A stretch of DNA of 64,000 nucleotides, from positions 434,001 through 498,000 of the forward strand of contig NZ_JAKCFI010000006.1 of the NCBI RefSeq assembly GCF_021412625.1. The letters are read 5' to 3'. This DNA is from Myxococcus stipitatus (GTDB lineage: Bacteria; Myxococcota; Myxococcia; Myxococcales; Myxococcaceae). Below, one piece after another: positions 47,480 through 56,188 of this stretch. The translations under genes were made by a program, and so were the position numbers. Under the pieces are notes generated by a model that was not told where the DNA came from, ran no database searches, and saw nothing but the letters and a program-made list of their open reading frames with translations. Numbering within the stretch: position 1 is the first letter of the stretch; every line of letters starts with the position of its first letter.

Positions 47480-48844
47480 CTACTTCGGCGCGGGCTGGGC
47501 GCCCGCCTGGATGCCGGCGAGCTTCTTCTCGAGGTTGGCCACCACGTGCGGCCCCACCTGCGACGTGGGCAGCGTCTTCGCGAACGCGATGGCCTCCTCC
47601 AGCGTCTGGGTCGCGGCGGCGGTGTCCTTGCGCGCGACGTGGATGTCGACGCGGTTCTGGAGCACCGTGATGCGACGCGAGCCCTGCACGAGCGCCAGCG
47701 CGCGGGTGTTCGCGGCGAGCGCGTCATCCAGGCGGCCCTCGAGCCGGTAGAGCGTGGCCAGCCGCGCGGGCGGGTTGTAGTCGCGCGGCAGGTCCTTCTC
47801 GCTCTGCTCGAGGGCGGGGATGGCCCGCGCGGGCGCGCCCAGCTTCATGGCCGCCTGCATGCGGTGGGAGTCGAAGACGGCTCGCGCGTCCGGGTTGGGC
47901 GCCTTCGCCGCCTCGGCCTCGAGGTAGGCGAGCCACTCCTCGGCGAGGGCCTTCACGCCGGCCTCGTCCTTCTCGGCCGCGCGCGCCATGACCCGGACCT
48001 CGTACAGGCCGGAGCGGTCGTCCACGGACATCTCGATGGCGGGCGGCGCGATGGCCTCGGCCACCTTCGCCTCGAGGGCGGCTCGCAGCTCCTTGCTCGC
48101 GGCCTCGTCCTTCGGCAGTCCCATGGCGCACAGCAGGCCCGTCGCCGCGCCGTTGGCATACGAGAGCGAGCGGGGGAGGCCGGGCAAGAGCTCCAGGGCC
48201 TTGCGCGCGCACGGTTCGGCCTGATTCGCGCCGAGCATGGCCATCAGCAACGACTCCGTCGCGCGGCCCCGGCGAGACCAGTCCGCGGGCGCCTCGGCGA
48301 GGGCCTCCGCCAGCGCCTCGGCGGCCTCCGCGGAGCGGCCCTCGCCGTAGAGCGCGTCGCCGCGCGCCAGCAGGGCCTCCGCGCCGGTGATGCCGCCCTT
48401 GTAGGCGCGCTCACCGTCCTCGATGATTCGCTCGAGCTGCTCCACGGTGGCGCTCCCGACGAAGCGCAGCAGCGGCTTCTCCTGGCGCGGGTCGATGATG
48501 AACAGCGTCGGCCAGAAGTCGATGGGGAACTTCTCCTGGAAGGCCGCGTTCTGCGTCATGTCGGTGTTCACCTCGAGCCAGACATAGCGGTCCGCGTGAC
48601 GGGCCAGCGACTTGTCGGAGAGGACGTAGGCCTTCATCGAGCGACAGGTGTGACACCACGGCGCCCAGACGTCGACGAAGAGGGGGATGCCCCTCGACTT
48701 CGCCTCGGCGAGCGCGCGGGCGTAGTCGTCCTCGATGAATGGCAGCGGGGCTCCAGCGTGCGTCGGCTCCGAGGGCGATTGGGTCCTCGCGGCGGTGCAG
48801 GCGACGAGCCCCAGCAGCAGCAGGCAGGCGGCATGGGTTCGCAT
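47480..48844 (-). CDS. thioredoxin-fold lipoprotein with TPR-like helices
   Basis: A 454-residue lipoprotein with lipobox GLVAC (Cys16). Residues 35-150 form a thioredoxin-like domain with active site WCHTC (Cys64/Cys67) and the cis-Pro element FWPTLFIID, close to the DsbD C-terminal/thioredoxin_7 type. The remaining 300 residues are helical repeats resembling TPRs (LLARGDALYGEGRSAEAAEALAEAL, YNPPARLATLYRLEGRLDDALAANTRAL). It probably reduces or oxidises thiols in periplasmic or surface lipoproteins and docks partners with the repeats. The neighbouring traA product is extremely Cys-rich, but they are separated by two genes and lie on opposite strands, so a link is speculative. Confidence 0.87.
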   Translation of the reverse strand: MRTHAACLLLLGLVACTAARTQSPSEPTHAGAPLPFIEDDYARALAEAKSRGIPLFVDVWAPWCHTCRSMKAYVLSDKSLARHADRYVWLEVNTDMTQNAAFQEKFPIDFWPTLFIIDPRQEKPLLRFVGSATVEQLERIIEDGERAYKGGITGAEALLARGDALYGEGRSAEAAEALAEALAEAPADWSRRGRATESLLMAMLGANQAEPCARKALELLPGLPRSLSYANGAATGLLCAMGLPKDEAASKELRAALEAKVAEAIAPPAIEMSVDDRSGLYEVRVMARAAEKDEAGVKALAEEWLAYLEAEAAKAPNPDARAVFDSHRMQAAMKLGAPARAIPALEQSEKDLPRDYNPPARLATLYRLEGRLDDALAANTRALALVQGSRRITVLQNRVDIHVARKDTAAATQTLEEAIAFAKTLPTSQVGPHVVANLEKKLAGIQAGAQPAPK

Positions 48845-48955
48845 GGGGCGACACCCTAGCGCGTCCCCGGGCCTGTGTCCCCCGTCGACACCCGCGCGTT
48901 CAAGCCGCTGGGCACCCGTCCGCGCGCATGCTGTGGTGCGCGTGGACCTCTGGTG

Positions 48956-50698
48956 ATGAGAGACCCGTACACCCTGCGCGACTCCCTCGCGTCCGCCCTG
49001 GACGCGCTTCCCGCTCCCGAGCGCTTCGCCGAGGCGTCCGACGCGGACCTGGCCCGACGCCTGGCCGAACGCCTGCGCCGGGACCTGCTCCCACGCCTGG
49101 GCTCCGCCGACGCGCCGCTGCTGCTGGTGGCCATCGCCGGGCCGAACAACGTGGGGAAGTCCACACTCTTCAACGCGTTGGTGGGCGCCGCGCTGTCGCC
49201 CGCGCGCCCCGAGGGAGGGCTCACCAAGCAATGCCTGGCCGCCGCCCACCCGGAGACGTGGACGGGGACGCTGAAGGAGTTCCTCACGCGGCGCTACGAC
49301 ACGGTGCCCGTCGCGCCCGGGCAGGACGCGCCGGTGGACCAACCGGGCCCGGCGGGGCGACTGTACCTGGTGCTGGCGGAGGCGGTGCCGCGCGGGTTGC
49401 TCGTCATGGACACGCCGGACTTCGACAGCGTGTACCGCGAGAACCGCGAGCGCGCGGAGGCGCTGCTCGTCACGGTGGACGTCCTGGTGTTCGTGGTCAG
49501 CCGGCAGACGTACCAGAACGCGGCGCTGGTGGACTTCCTCCGCGCGGCGGTGGGCCATGGGCGGCCGTACCTGCTCGTCTACAACGAGGCGTCGCGCGAG
49601 GAGGTGGCGCGGGGGCACCTCGACAAGCTCGCCGCGGACGTGGGGCATCCTCCGCTCGCGCGCTACCTGGCGCCCCACCAGCCCGACGTGGAGGCGGGCC
49701 TCGCGCCGTTGGCCACGGCCCCCCTGGATGGGCGCCCGCCGTTGAACGCGTTGTTGGGCCAGGCCGAGCACTCGCGGGAATTGAAGGCCCGCGCGCTGGA
49801 GGCCTCGCTGGCGGACGCGCGCGCGGAGCTGGAGGCGGTGGCGAGCGCGGCGACACGGTCCGCGCACGAGCCCGAGCGGCTCCGGCAGCGGCTCCGGCAC
49901 GAGCTGGCGGGCGTGGGCCGCGCGGCGGCGCTCAAGGCCGTCCCCGCCGACGTGCTCATCGACGCCTTCCGCGACGAACTGGATGCGCGCAGCGCGTTCC
50001 ACAAGTGGGTGCGACTGCCGTTCCGCGGCCTGGCGACGGCGCTCACGTACGTGAGCCGCAAGGTGCGGCAGTCCTTCACGGGCCCCGAGCCACGCGGGAC
50101 GGATACGCCGGTACAGGCGGTGGACGCGACGCTGACGGACGGGGTGCGCCGGCTGGTGGACGCCTTCGCGCCGGAGGTGGCCGCGTGGCGCGGGGACGCG
50201 GGGACGCGGGCGACGTTGGCGGAGGCCTTCGGTCCGGCGACGCTGGCTCGCCTGGAGGAGCCGCTGGGCTTCGAGGCGCTGCACGCGCATGGGGCGGACC
50301 GCGCCGCGCTGTATGCGTATTGCCGCGAGCTGGTGGCCGAGGAGCTCCAGGGCGGCATGCGGGAGGAGCTGCTCCAGGCGTTGACGACGCTGGTGTACTC
50401 GGTGCCGTCGGGCGCGGCGGCGGTGGTGACGGTGGCCACGGGCGGGTTCGGCCACGACGCTGTGGTGTGGGCGGGGACGCTCTTGTCCACGCCGCTGATG
50501 GAGCGCTTCGTGGACCTCCTGGGCGCGCAGGTGCGCGCGCGCGTCACCCGGAAGTGGGCGGACGCGCATGGCGCCACCCTGGCCCACGCGCTGGAACGGC
50601 GGTTCTTCGCGGACGTGCTGCGACACCTCGACGGATTGGCCGGGGACTGGACCCACACGGCCGCGCGCCTCGAGGCCGCTCGCGCCGCGCTCACCTGA
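48956..50698 (+). CDS. dynamin-like GTPase-domain protein, copy 1
   Basis: A 580-residue protein with a dynamin-superfamily type GTPase domain: G1 GPNNVGKST (62-70), a G2-region Thr in GGLTKQCLAA, G3 DTPDFDS, while G4 is not the usual NKxD (LLVYNEASREEV). The rest is helical with a hydrophobic segment near 480-510 (ALTTLVYSVPSGAAAVVTVATGGFG) that could insert into membrane. A paralog with the same G3 form lies at the right edge of the window. ATG 48956 is used; a GTG at 48875 would add 27 residues of poor quality. It likely remodels or tethers membrane or senses GTP; role unknown. Confidence 0.83.
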   Translation: MRDPYTLRDSLASALDALPAPERFAEASDADLARRLAERLRRDLLPRLGSADAPLLLVAIAGPNNVGKSTLFNALVGAALSPARPEGGLTKQCLAAAHPETWTGTLKEFLTRRYDTVPVAPGQDAPVDQPGPAGRLYLVLAEAVPRGLLVMDTPDFDSVYRENRERAEALLVTVDVLVFVVSRQTYQNAALVDFLRAAVGHGRPYLLVYNEASREEVARGHLDKLAADVGHPPLARYLAPHQPDVEAGLAPLATAPLDGRPPLNALLGQAEHSRELKARALEASLADARAELEAVASAATRSAHEPERLRQRLRHELAGVGRAAALKAVPADVLIDAFRDELDARSAFHKWVRLPFRGLATALTYVSRKVRQSFTGPEPRGTDTPVQAVDATLTDGVRRLVDAFAPEVAAWRGDAGTRATLAEAFGPATLARLEEPLGFEALHAHGADRAALYAYCRELVAEELQGGMREELLQALTTLVYSVPSGAAAVVTVATGGFGHDAVVWAGTLLSTPLMERFVDLLGAQVRARVTRKWADAHGATLAHALERRFFADVLRHLDGLAGDWTHTAARLEAARAALT

Positions 50699-50923
50699 GC
50701 GGCCGACGCGGGGACGGTCGGCCCGCGAGACGCCCTTCTCGACGGGGGTTCTGCCCGGCAGGCGACGGGCGGACGAGCGCCTGTCCTCCGGTGTGTCGGG
50801 TGAGCCGGGCGCGCGCCGAACGCGCCGTCCACCGGGACTGTGGGGAGAAGACACTCGGACGCACGGAAGGGGTGTCATTCCGTCCGTGCGTGTCCGACGC
50901 CGATGCGTCATGCTGGGTGGGTC

Positions 50924-51997
50924 ATGACGACCGGCTCGGACTCCGGCGCCCCGGGCACCCCACCCCCTGTCCTCTCGTTCCGCCATCTGCTGACCGACGC
51001 CGTCGGGACGTTCCTCGACGAAGCAGGGATGACGTGCGCGCAGACGGCGGACTCCATCGGCGAGCTCATCGTCACCCTGTCTCGCTACCGCGAGGAAGGC
51101 GCGCCCCTGTTCCCCATGGCCTTCGTGGGAGACGACCTGGGGCGGATGCTGGAGGTCCTCGGAGGGCATGACCCCATCGCCATCGGCATCGGGCCGCGCA
51201 CGCGCGCGACCGTCCAGCGCGCGCTCAAGCAGTGCGCGCCCCTGGGCCAGGGGCGGTGGTGGGCGCTCTACTTCCTGCGCGTGCCCGAGGGCTTCGCGTA
51301 TGGCGTCTTCCGGACCGACCCCTTCCCGCTCGCCGAGTCACCGCTGGAGCGGCTGCGCCAGACAGGGGAGGCCCGAGCCGGGGTCATCGGCGTGCTCCAA
51401 CTGGCGGACAACATGCTGGAGCTGCGTGCGGGGGGTGGACTGGTCCGCCACGTGTATCTGTCCGGCGCCAGGGTGGAGACGGCGTCGCCGCCGATGGTGC
51501 TCAACGAGCTGGCGGAGGCCATCACGGAGGGCGTGGCCTCGGCGGCGCGCGAGCGGGCCCGGGGGTTCTTCCGGCGCGTGCTGTTCGAGGTGATGCAGGG
51601 GTCGCACGGCACGCTGGTGGCGGTGCTCCCACGCGAGCGCGCGGGGTCGAGCTTGTTCGTGGACGGCATCATCCTGCCCCGGCCGTTGGACACCGTGGCG
51701 CTGCTCGAGCGCTACCACGTGGACCCGACCTTCCCGGCCGCCACGGCGGTGCGCGCGACGGCCCAGCTGCTACGCGGGATGATGGCGACCGACGGCATCA
51801 CCGTGCTGCGGGCGGACGGCTGCATCGTCGGCTACAACATCTTCGTGCGGCATCCGGAGACGCTCGCGCACCAGCCCTCGGTCGTCGGCGGCGCGCGGCG
51901 ACGGACCTACGAGGTGCTGTGCGCGGCCGTCGGCACCGAACTGACCACGGCGTTCATCCGCTCCCAGGATGGCGACGTGGCATGTCGTCGGGCGTGA
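50924..51997 (+). CDS. DisA/DAC-like nucleotide-binding sensor protein
   Basis: A 357-residue cytoplasmic protein. The last third looks like a diadenylate-cyclase (DisA_N/DAC) fold: SSLFVDGIILPRPLD, RADGCIVGYNIFV in the place of the DGA loop, and GARRRTYEVLCAAVGTELTTAFIRSQDGDV in the place of the G-T-R-H-R-A-A helix and following strand. Both catalytic blocks are altered, so it is more likely a sensor (DACNV-like variant) than a cyclase. The N-terminal 200 residues (FRHLLTDAVGTFLDEAG, LGRMLEVLGGHDPIAIGIGPRTR) are of unknown type. GGGTGGG precedes ATG 50924. It lies between the GTPase and traA, all on the plus strand. Confidence 0.72.
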   Translation: MTTGSDSGAPGTPPPVLSFRHLLTDAVGTFLDEAGMTCAQTADSIGELIVTLSRYREEGAPLFPMAFVGDDLGRMLEVLGGHDPIAIGIGPRTRATVQRALKQCAPLGQGRWWALYFLRVPEGFAYGVFRTDPFPLAESPLERLRQTGEARAGVIGVLQLADNMLELRAGGGLVRHVYLSGARVETASPPMVLNELAEAITEGVASAARERARGFFRRVLFEVMQGSHGTLVAVLPRERAGSSLFVDGIILPRPLDTVALLERYHVDPTFPAATAVRATAQLLRGMMATDGITVLRADGCIVGYNIFVRHPETLAHQPSVVGGARRRTYEVLCAAVGTELTTAFIRSQDGDVACRRA

Positions 51998-52215
51998 TGC
52001 GCGCCGTCACGGGGCGGTGACCGCACCCTCGATGTATCGCGGGCCTACATGCCCTCCCGGCCGGATTTGCGAGCTGTTCCCGATATTTGCCACGGCCCCC
52101 CGTCGGTCATGATCCGCGACGATGCGCAGGACCTGTCACGTCGTCCCGGATACGGCGAATGCCCAGCGTTCCGAGAATTGCCCTCGTCAGATGGATGTAG
52201 GATGCTTGCGCCGCC

Positions 52216-54399
52216 TTGAAACTCCCCTCGTTCCGCATCGCGCGTACCGCGCTCGCTGTCCTATCGGTGTGCCTCGCGGCATCCCCCGCTCTGGGCCAGG
52301 TGAAGCTGCCGGACGTCATCGTCGCAGGCCCACCCATCGTGCCCGCACTCGACGGGAGCGGACAGGGGCTCTGTGTCGCGTCGAGCATCTGGACGAGGAC
52401 CCTGAACGAGTTTCCACAGACACGAGGAACCTACCTCGATGTCATCAATGGATTCATCGAGGAGCCAGCGAGCAGACAGAACCGTGTCACCACCGTCTTG
52501 AGAACACCGTTCGACATCTCGAACAACCTCAACGACGGCCGGACGCTGAGCTACGGCGACTTCGTCGGACAAGTCTCGGCCCCTGGTTGCTCGATGGGGG
52601 GCTGCAGCTTCAACGTCATCAATGACAACGATGCGTTCACATCATTCGTGTCACGATTCCGCGGGTACCTGAACGTACCCAGCACGCTGGTGGGTAAAGT
52701 CATCCACTTCGCCTACTACGCGGATGACGCAATCAGCCTAGTCATCTACGACCGCACCCAGTCCTATGTGGTCGTCAATCGGCCCCCACAGTTGGGAGCT
52801 CCGACATGGCGGACCACCAACAGCATCACCTTCAATCAGCCGGGTATGTATGCCGTTGAGATCCTGTACTCACAGGTGACTGAGCACGCAGCACTCGAAA
52901 TGTCGATGCTCGTGGGCTCGTTCGCTGACTTCGAGCGTGGTGCAAACCAGCCGCCGATCATCAACCTCTACAACGCCGGCTTCCAACTGCTCCAGCCCGC
53001 GCAGTTCTTCCAGACCGAGAACGGGCTCCCTTCCTTCCCAGAGAACCTCAATCAGTGCGCCCAGTGTCCGCGGGCCAGTGCCGACGACAACAGGTACCGG
53101 GAATGCGGTCCCTACTACTACTGCAACTCGGCGGCGCTCTGTGCGCGGTGTGACTCCGCTCGTTTCTGCGGAGAGGACTGCTCCCCCTGTGGCCAGTCGA
53201 TTCCCTACTGCGCGAACGTCAACGGTCGCACCCAGTGCGTCCAGTGCACGGAAGATTCGCAGTGCCCGAATGGCCGCTGCGACCTGACCGACAACATGTG
53301 CCGTGGCTGCAACGAGGACGCGGACTGCCCGGAGAACGGCCGCTGCGACCTCTCGACGAACCAGTGCACGGGCTGCAACGACGACAGCGACTGCCCGGGA
53401 GCGACCTGTGACGAGGAGTCCTCCACCTGCGTCCAGTGCACCGATGACACCCACTGCCCCGGCGACCAGGCCTGCGCGCCCGAGACGCACACCTGCGTCG
53501 AGTGCAACGTCGACGAGCAGTGTGACCGCGGAGAGACCTGCTCCAATCACCAGTGCGTCCCCTGCAACACGAACGACGCTTGCGCCGGCAACTCCTGCAA
53601 CTGCTGCCCCAATGGCACACAGTGCGCCGCGCTGACCCCAGGTGCCGCTCCCTCCTGCGTCGAGTGCACCGCCGACAGCCAGTGCGCCGAGGGCCAGAAG
53701 TGCGACCCGCTCAACGGGCGCTGCGTGACCGAGCTGCCGGAGTGCAACACCGCCGACGCCTGCGGCCCCAGCTGCGCCAAGTGCCCCGGCGAGCGGCCCT
53801 ACTGCCTCGATGGCGAGGTCTGCGTCCAGTGCCGCACCGACCTCGAGTGCGGCGACGGCCAGTTCTGCGTCAGTGGCGAGTGCAGCGCCTGCACCACCGA
53901 CCGACACTGCGGCGAGCGCTGCACCGCCTGCGAGGGCGACACCCCCTTCTGCCTGTCCGACGGCTCCGTGCAGAACAGCGCGTGCGTCGGCTGCCGCGGC
54001 GACGAGGACTGCGGCAGCGGCCAGTGCAACCCCACCACCCGCGCCTGCGAGAACGTCGGCGCCTGCGCCGTCACCTGCGACGAGGGCCTCGTCTGCAACG
54101 GCGAGTCCTGCGTCCAGTGCTTCGCCGACGCCCATTGCCCCTGCGGCGGCACATGCGACCTCGGCACCAACACCTGCTCGACCTCGTGCACGGACAGCGA
54201 GGACTGCCTCGGCGTCCAGCACTGCTCCGCGAAGACCCAGGTGTGTGAGCGCGGCCGACGCAAACCGGGCACCGACCCGCAGGGCGGCGCCTTCTGCTGC
54301 GGAACCGCCGCTGACGCCACGCCGGCGGGCAGCGCCACCATGCTCTTCCTCCTGGCCGCCGGCCTCCTGCTCCTGCGCTCCCACCGCCGCGTCCGATGA
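52216..54399 (+). CDS. traA: TraA outer-membrane exchange receptor
   Basis: A 727-residue cell-surface receptor. Order: signal peptide (AASPALGQ, cut near residue 27), a PA14-like variable domain (about 30-250; FRGYLNVPSTLVGKVIHFAYYADDAISLVIYD), a long Cys-rich stalk (about 280-690) of repeats of the form C-x-x-D-x-x-C with dozens of Cys, and a MYXO-CTERM-like tail (Cys-Cys, hydrophobic helix MLFLLAAGLLLL, then Arg). In M. xanthus TraA mediates homotypic recognition of kin and outer-membrane fusion; the variable domain sets specificity. The start is a TTG with TAGGAT upstream. The first 900 bases are visibly less GC-rich than the rest. It overlaps traB in ATGA. Confidence 0.92.
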   Translation: MKLPSFRIARTALAVLSVCLAASPALGQVKLPDVIVAGPPIVPALDGSGQGLCVASSIWTRTLNEFPQTRGTYLDVINGFIEEPASRQNRVTTVLRTPFDISNNLNDGRTLSYGDFVGQVSAPGCSMGGCSFNVINDNDAFTSFVSRFRGYLNVPSTLVGKVIHFAYYADDAISLVIYDRTQSYVVVNRPPQLGAPTWRTTNSITFNQPGMYAVEILYSQVTEHAALEMSMLVGSFADFERGANQPPIINLYNAGFQLLQPAQFFQTENGLPSFPENLNQCAQCPRASADDNRYRECGPYYYCNSAALCARCDSARFCGEDCSPCGQSIPYCANVNGRTQCVQCTEDSQCPNGRCDLTDNMCRGCNEDADCPENGRCDLSTNQCTGCNDDSDCPGATCDEESSTCVQCTDDTHCPGDQACAPETHTCVECNVDEQCDRGETCSNHQCVPCNTNDACAGNSCNCCPNGTQCAALTPGAAPSCVECTADSQCAEGQKCDPLNGRCVTELPECNTADACGPSCAKCPGERPYCLDGEVCVQCRTDLECGDGQFCVSGECSACTTDRHCGERCTACEGDTPFCLSDGSVQNSACVGCRGDEDCGSGQCNPTTRACENVGACAVTCDEGLVCNGESCVQCFADAHCPCGGTCDLGTNTCSTSCTDSEDCLGVQHCSAKTQVCERGRRKPGTDPQGGAFCCGTAADATPAGSATMLFLLAAGLLLLRSHRRVR

Positions 54400-56036
54400 A
54401 GACCTCCCACCTGCCCCTCCTCCTCGTGGCGCTGGGAGTGTCCACCCTCGCCGCCGCCCAGCCGGACACGCGCTTCGACGTGCAGCTGTTCCGCCCGTCC
54501 GCGGGTCCCCAGGACCTCGTGGTGGTGACGCAGTCCCGGCCGCTCTCCCACGCCACCGTGGCCGCGGGGCCGTACTTCAGCTACTCGCTCAACCCCCTCA
54601 CCCTCATCCCCGAGGGCGGTGACCTGGAGAAGATCAGCCTCGTCGGCAACCGGCTCCAGCTCGACGTCATGGCCATGGTGGGCCTGTTCGACTGGGGCGA
54701 GGTCGGCGTGGACATGCCGCTCATCCTCGCGCAGGGAGGGCAGAACCTCGAGGTCATCGGCACCGAGGGTAGCGTGGAGAGCTTCGTGCTCGGCGACCTG
54801 CGCCTCACCGGCAAGGTCGCCATCCCCGGCCTGCGCCGCCCCGCCGAGGGCGAGGGCTTCGGCGCGGCCCTGACGCTCAACGTGAGCTTCCCCACCGGCG
54901 CCCAGGATGCCTTCGCGGGCGAGGGCGAGATGACGTGGGCCCCCGGCCTCGTGCTCGACTACCGCTTCGGCAACGGCATCCTGCTCGCGCTCAACGGCGG
55001 CTTCTGGAAGCGACCGGACCGCGTCTTCGGCGGAGTGCAGCTCGGGGACATGATGCCCTTCGGCGTGGGCGCGGAGGTCCCCATCCTTCGCGGCAGCGGC
55101 GTCATGGCCCTGGGCATGGTCAACGGCGCGGTCGGCCTCAAGAAGGCCCCCGGCCAGGAGCGCCAGGTGCCCGCCGAGCTGCTCATCGGTCTGCGCTGGT
55201 ACAGCTCCACCGGCCTGACGTTCACCTTCGGCGGCGGCGCGGGCTGCGGCTGCTCGCTCGCATCACCCACGCTCAGCTTCTTCACGTCCATCATCTGGAT
55301 TCCGGCGAAGACGCGCGAGTGGGAGGCCCTGGAGCGCTTCAAGGAGCCCCCGGAGCCGCCCCCGCCGCCCGCGCCGCTCGTGGACCCGGATGGGGACTCC
55401 GTCATCGGCGTGGGCGACCGCTGCCCGGATGTGCCCGGCCCCGTGGAGAACGCGGGCTGCCCGGACCTGGACCGCGATGGCGACTCCGTGGTGGACCGCC
55501 TCGACAAGTGCCCGGACGAGCCGGCCAACAGCCGTGGCCGGGATGGCTGCCCGCTCGCGCGCCGCGACGGGAACAAGATCGTCATCCTCGAGCAGGTGAA
55601 CTTCGCCACCGACCAGGACGTCATCCTCTCCGAGTCCTTCATCATCCTGGAGGACGTCGCGCGGGTGATGAACGAGAACCCGGAGGTCGACCGCATCATC
55701 GTGGAGGGCCACACCGACGCTCGCGCGAGCGACGCGTACAACCTCGAGCTGTCGCGCCGCCGCGCCGCCAGCGTCATGCGCTTCCTCGTCGAGAGCGGCG
55801 TTGCCGCCGAGCGGCTGTGCTCGCAGGGCTTCGGCCGCAGCCGGCCGCTGTCCAACAACGAGACGAAGGAAGGCATGGCCCTCAACCGCCGCGTCGAGTT
55901 CACCATCCAGCCGCCCAGCGAGGGCCCGCGTCCCCCCTGCCCCGAGGACCCGTCCGCGGACAAGAAGGGAAAGCGCGGCCGCCCCAAGGCGCCCGTCTCC
56001 AGCCCCAAGGCGGGGAGCCCCGCGCCCACGCCTTAG
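54396..56036 (+). CDS. traB: TraB, OmpA-domain partner of TraA
   Basis: A 546-residue outer-membrane protein. Signal peptide (LLLVALGVSTLAAAQ), a predicted beta-barrel of about 270 residues, a Pro run (EPPEPPPPPAP), two calcium-binding thrombospondin-type-3-like repeats (DPDGDSVIGVGDRCPD, DLDRDGDSVVDRLDKCPDE), and a C-terminal OmpA peptidoglycan-binding domain (VEGHTDARASDAYNLELSRRRA, GFGRSRPLSNNET). A basic Lys/Pro tail follows. TraB works with TraA in outer-membrane exchange in M. xanthus; both are required in donor and recipient. The ATGA overlap with traA means coupled synthesis. Confidence 0.92.
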   Translation: MKTSHLPLLLVALGVSTLAAAQPDTRFDVQLFRPSAGPQDLVVVTQSRPLSHATVAAGPYFSYSLNPLTLIPEGGDLEKISLVGNRLQLDVMAMVGLFDWGEVGVDMPLILAQGGQNLEVIGTEGSVESFVLGDLRLTGKVAIPGLRRPAEGEGFGAALTLNVSFPTGAQDAFAGEGEMTWAPGLVLDYRFGNGILLALNGGFWKRPDRVFGGVQLGDMMPFGVGAEVPILRGSGVMALGMVNGAVGLKKAPGQERQVPAELLIGLRWYSSTGLTFTFGGGAGCGCSLASPTLSFFTSIIWIPAKTREWEALERFKEPPEPPPPPAPLVDPDGDSVIGVGDRCPDVPGPVENAGCPDLDRDGDSVVDRLDKCPDEPANSRGRDGCPLARRDGNKIVILEQVNFATDQDVILSESFIILEDVARVMNENPEVDRIIVEGHTDARASDAYNLELSRRRAASVMRFLVESGVAAERLCSQGFGRSRPLSNNETKEGMALNRRVEFTIQPPSEGPRPPCPEDPSADKKGKRGRPKAPVSSPKAGSPAPTP

Positions 56037-56072
56037 TCGCGGGACCGACGCTCGGACGGGGCGACGGTCCCG

Positions 56073-56188
56073 TTCGAGCCGCGACGACCGTGGGCCCGAG
56101 CTCCGGCCTCCCCGGGGAACGACGACCCCGTTCGAGCCCCGACGAGCGTGGGTCCGAGTTCCGACCTCCTCAGGGGACGACGAACTCG
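56073..56188. repeat. imperfect 58-bp tandem duplication after traB
   Basis: TTCGAGCCGCGACGACCGTG at 56073 and TTCGAGCCCCGACGAGCGTG at 56131 begin two copies with about 80% identity over 58 bases. The second copy runs into the last codons of the convergent gene ending at 56170, so the first copy may be a decayed duplicate of that gene end. Confidence 0.65.
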
